A DNA stretch of 6,441 nucleotides from an uncultured Oscillospiraceae bacterium (GTDB taxonomy: Bacteria; Bacillota; Clostridia; Oscillospirales; Ruminococcaceae): the NCBI GenBank assembly GCA_934454435.1, contig CAKSGA010000113.1, positions 1 to 6,441 of the forward strand, read 5' to 3'. The position numbers and the translations under genes are program-made. The notes below the pieces were generated by a model, which saw only the letters and a program-made list of their open reading frames with translations, searched no databases and had not been told where the DNA came from. Below, piece by piece: positions 1-3,472 of the stretch; positions within the stretch are counted from its first letter, which is position 1, and the number at the start of each line of letters is the position of its first letter.

Positions 1-201
1 GGAAAATCCCGTGGTGATGTGGCAGTAGGGCTTGCAGTTCATGCAGACCTTTGTCTTTGCCTTGGGACAAGCTCTCTTCTCGACTGAAACGCCCTTCTCA
101 ACGATCAGTATCTTTTTCCGGGAACCCTTACGGAGCATTTCAAGCGCAGTAAAAATACCCGCAGGACCTGCCCCAACTATTACAACATTATACTTTGCCA
201 T
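1..201 (-). CDS. FAD-dependent dehydrogenase, COG2509-like (N-terminal part, runs off left edge)
   Basis: The first 67 codons read from an ATG at 201. The protein opens with a short beta strand and the dinucleotide-binding loop VIVGAGPAG (residues 7-15, GxGxxG), which binds the ADP part of FAD; ILIVEKG (31-37) ends the second strand with the usual acidic residue. Next comes a cysteine-rich stretch with C45, C53, C56 and C60 (CMNCKPYC), matching the conserved CP...C.NCKPC region of the uncharacterised FAD-dependent dehydrogenase family COG2509. That family normally continues with a glycine-rich GGAGAFSDGK-type block, which would lie just outside the window. Substrate and physiological role are unknown; it is expected to be cytosolic. 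A weak ribosome site GAAAGG (213-218) lies 11 bases before the ATG, and a good promoter is at 282-310. The family call is firm for an N-terminus; everything downstream is unseen. Confidence 0.85.
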   Translation of the reverse strand, partial: MAKYNVVIVGAGPAGIFTALEMLRKGSRKKILIVEKGVSVEKRACPKAKTKVCMNCKPYCHITTGFS

Positions 202-281
202 TATAAATTAAGCCTTTCATTTCCATGGAAGATGCTCTGTAAAAAATATACAGCTGCCGATCATTCCGAATATACGTTATT

Positions 282-310
282 AATTTATCACAATTCGCTC
301 ATTATGTCAA
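282..310 (-). promoter_or_regulatory. Sigma-A-type promoter for the FAD dehydrogenase gene
   Basis: Read on the minus strand: a perfect -35 TTGACA (310-305), a 17-base spacer, then TAAATT (287-282, 4 of 6 to consensus) preceded by an extended -10 TGA. Transcription would start near 275, giving a leader of about 75 bases before the ATG at 201. It lies after the terminator of the preceding operon (407-432), so the FAD gene looks independently transcribed. Confidence 0.6.
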
Positions 311-406
311 CACATTTTCTGCGTTTTTTTGCATATTACCATAAATTTCAGCAAGTTGCCGAAAAATCCGATACTTCCGCACAATGCGTCAGCAGTAAAC
401 AGACCG

Positions 407-432
407 AAAAATCCCCCGGTGCCCCGGGGAAT
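407..432 (-). terminator. Rho-independent terminator of the isomerase-ThuA-small protein operon
   Basis: On the minus strand, 5 bases after the stop codon of the 62-residue gene, a 9-bp stem (432-424 with 419-411: CCCCGG pairing CCGGGG, extended by a T:G, a T:A and an A:T pair) closes a 4-base loop and is followed by TTTTT. The compact GC-rich stem, tetraloop and U-tract make this a textbook intrinsic terminator. Confidence 0.9.
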
Positions 433-437
433 AATTG

Positions 438-626
438 TCACGCCTTTTCGAGTTCGTCTTCGCCACAGTAGAAAACAGCGGTCATGGAACCGAAATTGTC
501 TTCGTCATCTTCGCCGTCATCAGTATCTATCACGTACGTGGTACGTCCTCCGGCGGAGCTTATATCGGTGATCGTGCCGATAATTCCAGTCTTTTTGATC
601 CTTACTGTATCGTCAAGTTTGAACAT
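438..626 (-). CDS. Small SH3/KOW-like acidic protein of unknown function
   Basis: Encodes 62 residues. The N-terminus (MFKLDDTVRIKKTGIIGTIT, 1-20) reads like the first strands of an SH3/KOW-type barrel: a hydrophobic strand, D-T-V-R-I, a basic turn, then G-x-x-G-T-I-x-D. A second pair of strands (RTTYVID, 28-34) leads into a very acidic loop (DTDDGEDDEDNFG, 34-46) and an acidic C-terminus ending CGEDELEKA. There is no signal peptide or membrane segment. It is the last gene of the operon: its ATG is 2 bases past the ThuA stop, and its ribosome site GGAGGTG (632-638, 5-base spacing) lies inside the end of the ThuA gene, so translation is probably coupled. The terminator follows at once. I do not recognise a named family; KOW-like folds often bind RNA or protein partners, but function here is unknown. 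The gene call is strong because of the ribosome site, spacing and terminator. Confidence 0.8.
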   Translation of the reverse strand: MFKLDDTVRIKKTGIIGTITDISSAGGRTTYVIDTDDGEDDEDNFGSMTAVFYCGEDELEKA

Positions 627-628
627 AT

Positions 629-1342
629 TTACACCTCCAGTGCTTCAGGATTAGTGCATTCGATCATGCCGGCGTTTTCTCCCGGCGCAGCCCAGCGGAC
701 CGCATTTCCAATGATCCTCAGCACATTTTCATCACGGAACGTGGGATATTCCTCATGCCCGGGCTGGAAATAGAATATCCTCCCGGAGCCCCGGCGATAG
801 GTCACGCCGCTGCGGAAAACCTCTCCACCGGCAAACCAGCCCATGAACACCACCTCGTCCGGCGTGGGAATATCGAAAGGCTCGCCATACATCTCCTCAC
901 GTGCCAGTTCAAAATGCTCCGGGACGCCAAGTGCGATGGGGTGTGAGGGAACTACGGTCCAGATACGCTCCCGGTCGCCATGGCGCCATTTCAGGTTGCA
1001 GGAAGTCCCGCAGAGCCGCCTGAACACCTTGCTGTGGTGTGCAGAATGCAGACCTATAAAGCCCATCCCGGCATTCACACGGCGGCAGACCCGTTCCACG
1101 TGCTCCTCCGTCACCTCGTCATGCGCCATGTGGCCCCACCAGATCAGCACGTCCGTCCGGTCGAGGACCTCGTTGCTGAGCCCCTGCTCCGGGTCGTCCA
1201 GGCAGGCGAGCTCCACGCTGATATCCCCCGGCTTCCTGAGATATTCTGCAATTGCGCCGTGAATACCCTCCGGGTAGAGCTCAGCGACCTGTGGCTGGCG
1301 CTTCTCATGCCGGAATTCATTCCACACAAGTACTCTTATCAT
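629..1342 (-). CDS. ThuA-like domain protein (trehalose utilisation family)
   Basis: Encodes 237 residues, the usual length for single-domain ThuA-like proteins (glutamine amidotransferase-like fold). Recognisable family blocks: [10 protein letters not shown] (4-13), the [13 protein letters not shown] region (23-35), [14 protein letters not shown] (64-77), [12 protein letters not shown] (94-105), a [12 protein letters not shown] strand (117-128), and FQPGHEEYP (192-200). It is expected to be cytosolic. In rhizobia ThuA works with ThuB in trehalose/disaccharide oxidation, but most homologues are uncharacterised and the substrate here cannot be read. The start at 1342 is preferred over an in-frame ATG at 1360 because AAAGGAG (1348-1354) sits 5 bases upstream and the ATG overlaps the isomerase stop as ATGA, the classic arrangement for coupled translation. 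Pairing with a sugar isomerase/epimerase supports a role in the same sugar-conversion route (inference). Confidence 0.88.
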   Translation of the reverse strand: MIRVLVWNEFRHEKRQPQVAELYPEGIHGAIAEYLRKPGDISVELACLDDPEQGLSNEVLDRTDVLIWWGHMAHDEVTEEHVERVCRRVNAGMGFIGLHSAHHSKVFRRLCGTSCNLKWRHGDRERIWTVVPSHPIALGVPEHFELAREEMYGEPFDIPTPDEVVFMGWFAGGEVFRSGVTYRRGSGRIFYFQPGHEEYPTFRDENVLRIIGNAVRWAAPGENAGMIECTNPEALEV

Positions 1343-2172
1343 ATGCTCTCCTTTATCCATCTGGTTATATTCTCTGCGGACTTTCTCATGTACTCAGCCT
1401 GATCAGCCGCCCCGAAATGCTCCGCAGAAAAATCGCCGCCGTAACCGTCCGCAAGAAGCTGCTTCACGAGCTTCTCAGCGCCGACATAACCTGCGCCGCA
1501 CTCGCACGGGTACATGAGAGCTCCGGCAAGGTCAGCCTTTGCATTGCTGCCGTCCGGAAGTCCCCTTGAAATGTCACGGCTGCGGTCCTTTATATGTACA
1601 TGCGCAAGGTACTTCCTGAGCCTGCCGTATGCCTCAGACGGGTTCTCCAGAACGTAGGCGAAATTTCCTGTATCAAAAGTCCAGCGGAGCCCCTCGGAGC
1701 CGCTGAGCAGACGCTCAAGTCCCGCTGTGCTGCAGCACGGGGAGCTGCTGTCGTCAAAATCCTCCACCGTGACGGTTATTCCGTACTGGCGTGCAAGTCC
1801 GCACAGCACCGAAAGCTGCTCGCAGGTCCTGCCAAAGAAGCTGTCACGGTCGTCCCCAGGGTGGAAAAACCCCGGGATAGCGAGAATTTTGTCAGCGCCG
1901 AAGTACGCCGCCGAATCCAGATGGTGCTTCATTTTCTCCAGAGATACGGCATGGGCTTCATGGGCGAAGTCATAGGTCGAATATACAGAGGCCGCCTTCA
2001 TCCCGCTGCCCGAAAAGATCTCCGCAAGCCCTCTGTCATCAAGCCGCCAGAGATCGCACTCAAGTCCGCTGTATCCCATTCCATGAGCTTCCGCCAGCAT
2101 TCTGCCAAGATCATTTCCGTCAGCGGCGCATGCATTATAAATATGTTCAAGAAATATGTTCAATCGGTTCAT
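1339..2172 (-). CDS. Sugar phosphate isomerase/epimerase-like TIM barrel (xylose isomerase-like, COG1082)
   Basis: Encodes 277 residues from the preferred ATG at 2172 (279 from an alternative ATG at 2178), typical for the AP endonuclease 2/xylose isomerase-like barrel family. Numbering from 2172, the expected metal ligands are visible: E137 in VTVEDFDD, D167 in TFDTGNF, H193 in AHVHIKD and E251 in FSAEHFG. These sit at the ends of successive barrel strands and normally hold a divalent metal for aldose-ketose isomerisation or epimerisation. The exact sugar is unknown. It is cytosolic, with no signal peptide. It is the first gene of the operon: its TGA overlaps the ThuA ATG, and its last codons (AAG GAG AGC) supply the ThuA ribosome site. 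The 2172 start is favoured because the predicted transcript begins near 2189, which removes the AAAGGA needed for 2178 but leaves GGGGGA (2179-2184) 6 bases before 2172. Confidence 0.88.
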   Translation of the reverse strand: MNRLNIFLEHIYNACAADGNDLGRMLAEAHGMGYSGLECDLWRLDDRGLAEIFSGSGMKAASVYSTYDFAHEAHAVSLEKMKHHLDSAAYFGADKILAIPGFFHPGDDRDSFFGRTCEQLSVLCGLARQYGITVTVEDFDDSSSPCCSTAGLERLLSGSEGLRWTFDTGNFAYVLENPSEAYGRLRKYLAHVHIKDRSRDISRGLPDGSNAKADLAGALMYPCECGAGYVGAEKLVKQLLADGYGGDFSAEHFGAADQAEYMRKSAENITRWIKESI

Positions 2173-2195
2173 TGCCATTCCCCCAGTCCTTTTAT

Positions 2196-2224
2196 ATTTT
2201 ATACCACTTGTGATGATTTGTCAA
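2196..2224 (-). promoter_or_regulatory. Sigma-A-type promoter of the isomerase-ThuA operon
   Basis: Read on the minus strand: a perfect -35 TTGACA (2224-2219), a 17-base spacer, and -10 TAAAAT (2201-2196, 5 of 6). Transcription would start near 2189, leaving a leader of only about 10-17 bases. That argues against a riboswitch or attenuator in the leader, so any regulation should act on initiation. Confidence 0.8.
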
Positions 2225-2239
2225 TATACAGGCAGATTT

Positions 2240-2249
2240 GCATTAATGC
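2240..2249. promoter_or_regulatory. Candidate operator palindrome between divergent promoters
   Basis: GCATTAATGC is a perfect 10-bp palindrome placed almost exactly midway between the minus-strand -35 (2219-2224) and the plus-strand -35 (2252-2257). That position suits a regulator controlling both promoters. The sequence is short and AT-rich in the centre, so chance cannot be excluded. No regulator can be assigned. Confidence 0.3.
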
Positions 2250-2251
2250 TC

Positions 2252-2280
2252 TTGACATTATTATCATATTGTGCTATAAT
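2252..2280 (+). promoter_or_regulatory. Fully consensus promoter facing a gene-poor gap
   Basis: TTGACA (2252-2257), a spacer of exactly 17 bases, TATAAT (2275-2280), with an extended -10 TGC directly before it. Every canonical position matches. The start of transcription would be near 2287. The next convincing gene starts at 2683 and has its own promoter, so the product of this one is unexplained: a short untranslated RNA, the weak 46-codon frame at 2305-2445, or a long leader for the XRE gene. Confidence 0.7.
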
Positions 2281-2619
2281 GCATATATCAAACACAGCTG
2301 GCATATGATTACATCTATACCTGTATGCCCCACATCATATTCCGATTACAATGATATTTTCCTTTCGTCACGACTGTTTCTGAGCGATTTTGAATACTTA
2401 TTTGGTACAGTCGCTTTTCCGCAGAAATTCATGACATTCAGCTGATGCACACGATTACTGTATTGAAATCTGCGATTTAATTCAAACGTTCCTGCAAGTA
2501 TCGCTATTAATATAGTACACAAATCCCACGGCTATACAAGCCGATAATCAGCATCTATCTGAAACATCAGCTCCTTAACAAAAATATCATCTGATTTCAA
2601 TAAAACATCGGTTTAGGTA
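2281..2619. other. Gene-poor AT-rich intergenic stretch; possible small RNA or tiny ORF
   Basis: No well-supported gene was found. A 46-codon frame runs 2305-2445 (+), about 18 bases after the predicted start of the consensus promoter, but has no ribosome site and no recognisable protein pattern. A weak hairpin AGCGA (2383-2387)/TCGCT (2411-2415) ending in a TTTT run (2415-2418) could end a transcript of about 130 bases. Other small structures: CGGCT/AGCCG with a 5-base loop (2529-2543, no U-tract), and an imperfect inverted repeat pairing 2560-2570 with 2591-2599 just upstream of the XRE promoter. Confidence 0.4.
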
Positions 2620-2648
2620 TTGATTTTTTTTTGACTTTGTTGTATAAT
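2620..2648 (+). promoter_or_regulatory. Promoter of the XRE-family gene
   Basis: TTGATT (2620-2625, 4 of 6), a 17-base spacer, and a perfect TATAAT (2643-2648); transcription would start near 2655 with a leader of about 28 bases. An AT-only palindrome TAATATATTA (2645-2654) overlaps the -10 and start region and could be an autoregulatory site, though such sequences are common by chance. Confidence 0.7.
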
Positions 2649-2682
2649 ATATTAACACGCAGAAATGACAGGAGGAAAAAAT

Positions 2683-2931
2683 ATGTTCAAAAATCAGGCA
2701 GATGGCCGCAAAAATCTTGTTGGTCTGAAGATGCACGAGGTACGTAAAGCACGTGGCATTTCTCAGCGCCAGGTAGCAGACGATCTGAACAAAATGGGTC
2801 TTATTATTGATAAGAACGCCGTTCAGCGTATGGAATCAGGTCAGCGTTTCATCACAGATATTGAGCTTATCACTATCGCTAAGTATCTTGATATCCCGCT
2901 TAACGACTTAATGGCACAACTCAGCAAGTAA
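2683..2931 (+). CDS. XRE-family helix-turn-helix transcriptional regulator (small, single domain)
   Basis: Encodes 82 residues, almost all of it a Cro/CI-type HTH domain. Residues 15-24 (LKMHEVRKAR) form helix 1; GISQRQVADDLNKMG (25-39) is helix 2 with the turn; DKNAVQRMESGQR (43-55) is the recognition helix with the family E-S-G-x-R signature; TDIELITIAKYLDIPLNDLM (58-77) gives helices 4-5. No sensor or oligomerisation domain is present, so it should act as a compact DNA-binding protein, probably dimeric; its targets are unknown. The start at 2683 is chosen over an in-frame ATG at 2665 because AGGAGG lies 7 bases upstream of it. It is monocistronic, with its own promoter and a strong terminator. 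All six arginines use CGT/CGC and all five glycines GGT/GGC, a bias typical of well-expressed genes and unlike the neighbours, which also use CGG, AGA, GGA and GGG. Confidence 0.9.
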   Translation: MFKNQADGRKNLVGLKMHEVRKARGISQRQVADDLNKMGLIIDKNAVQRMESGQRFITDIELITIAKYLDIPLNDLMAQLSK

Positions 2932-2936
2932 AACAG

Positions 2937-2971
2937 CCCCCGGCGACGTCAGTTCCGGGGGTTTGTTTTTT
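2937..2971 (+). terminator. Strong rho-independent terminator after the XRE gene
   Basis: CCCCCGG (2937-2943) pairs perfectly with CCGGGGG (2955-2961) across an 11-base loop, followed by TTTGTTTTTT (2962-2971). It starts 5 bases after the stop codon. On the other strand the stem is followed only by CTGTTTT, so termination from the right would be weaker. Confidence 0.93.
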
Positions 2972-3009
2972 CGTACCACATCACAGGAAGAATTGTTCTT
3001 GATATACAT

Positions 3010-3042
3010 AACCGCTGCAGAGTATGACCCGGCAGCGGTTTT
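3010..3042 (+). terminator. Second terminator-like hairpin downstream of the XRE gene
   Basis: AACCGCTGC (3010-3018) pairs perfectly with GCAGCGGTT (3032-3040), a 9-bp stem with a 13-base loop, followed by a short T-run that partly overlaps the stem (3039-3042) and then AATT. It could be a back-up terminator. The minus strand shows no comparable U-tract. Confidence 0.55.
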
Positions 3043-3048
3043 AATTAT

Positions 3049-3210
3049 GGTCACCTCTAAAAACCTCCTTCACGGCAGATTTCTATGACTTATATCATCT
3101 GCGTCGTTACCAAACCTTGAAATACATACAGTATTACTGCGGTTTGGTGCCTAGCATCTGATATAAGTCATGTACGAAATCTGCTCGTGTCCCGGTTTTT
3201 AGAGGTTCCC
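3049..3210. mobile_element. MITE-like element, 162 bp, long imperfect inverted repeat with TTAT flanks
   Basis: The two halves are imperfect inverted copies. Perfectly paired blocks from outside inward: ACCTCTAAAAACC (3053-3065) with 3194-3206; GCAGATTTC (3075-3083) with 3176-3184; ATGACTTATATCA (3085-3097) with 3159-3171; ACCAAACC (3109-3116) with 3141-3148. A 24-base centre (3117-3140) contains the small palindrome CAGTATTACTG. Taking GG (3049) and CC (3210) as termini, TTAT occurs directly outside both ends (3045-3048 and 3211-3214), as expected for a 4-base target duplication. There is no coding capacity, so it would need a transposase elsewhere. The parent insertion sequence family is not identified. 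A conserved structured RNA or a long transcription-stopping hairpin is the alternative reading. Confidence 0.75.
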
Positions 3211-3472
3211 TTATATTATCACTCCTTGACAAGTACCAGAAGCATTTTGAACCTTGTAAGTGCTTTCAGTGAATGCGGCTCTCAGCATTATCTCCACCCC
3301 CGGCGCACTACAAACCAACCGGCTGCACGCCTGGTATTTTTCCGGAGCTTACGCATTCTCAAAGTGTGAAAACTGATTTTTCCTCATTAAAGTGAAATCT
3401 GTAAACTTATACTGTTCTATAACACAAGCATTCGGTTGTCAGCTATTACGCAGGGTCCGGAACAATACATCA
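3211..3472. other. Intergenic stretch without a supported gene
   Basis: Lies between the MITE-like element and the stop codon of the glycoside hydrolase. Short open frames exist on both strands (plus, across about 3187-3369; minus, about 46 codons ending at a TAA just before the element), but none has a ribosome site or a recognisable domain. A TTGACA at 3226-3231 has no -10 at the right distance. No clear intrinsic terminator for the glycoside hydrolase was found. It may hold the remnant of an element or gene. Confidence 0.4.

Noticed and set aside
232..773. Plus-strand short frames between the FAD gene and ThuA
   Set aside because: They cross the minus-strand promoter, terminator and small gene, lack ribosome sites, and read as low-similarity antisense sequence.
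1594..2445. 283-codon plus-strand open frame
   Set aside because: Mostly antisense to the isomerase gene, with no ribosome site or recognisable domain. Only its tail (2305-2445) lies in the gap after a strong promoter, and that part is discussed separately with low confidence.
2529..2543. CGGCT/AGCCG hairpin as a terminator
   Set aside because: Only 5 bp, and neither strand has a following U-tract.
2631..2636. TTGACT as the -35 of the XRE promoter
   Set aside because: It is only 6 bases from TATAAT; TTGATT at 2620-2625 has the correct 17-base spacing.
3049..3210. Riboswitch or CRISPR reading of the repeat
   Set aside because: There are only two inverted arms rather than repeated direct units with spacers, no downstream gene on either strand for which it would be a leader, and TTAT duplication at the ends; a mobile element fits better.
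3226..3231. TTGACA in the gap right of the MITE-like element
   Set aside because: No -10-like hexamer occurs 16-18 bases downstream (GAACCT at 17), so no promoter is called.
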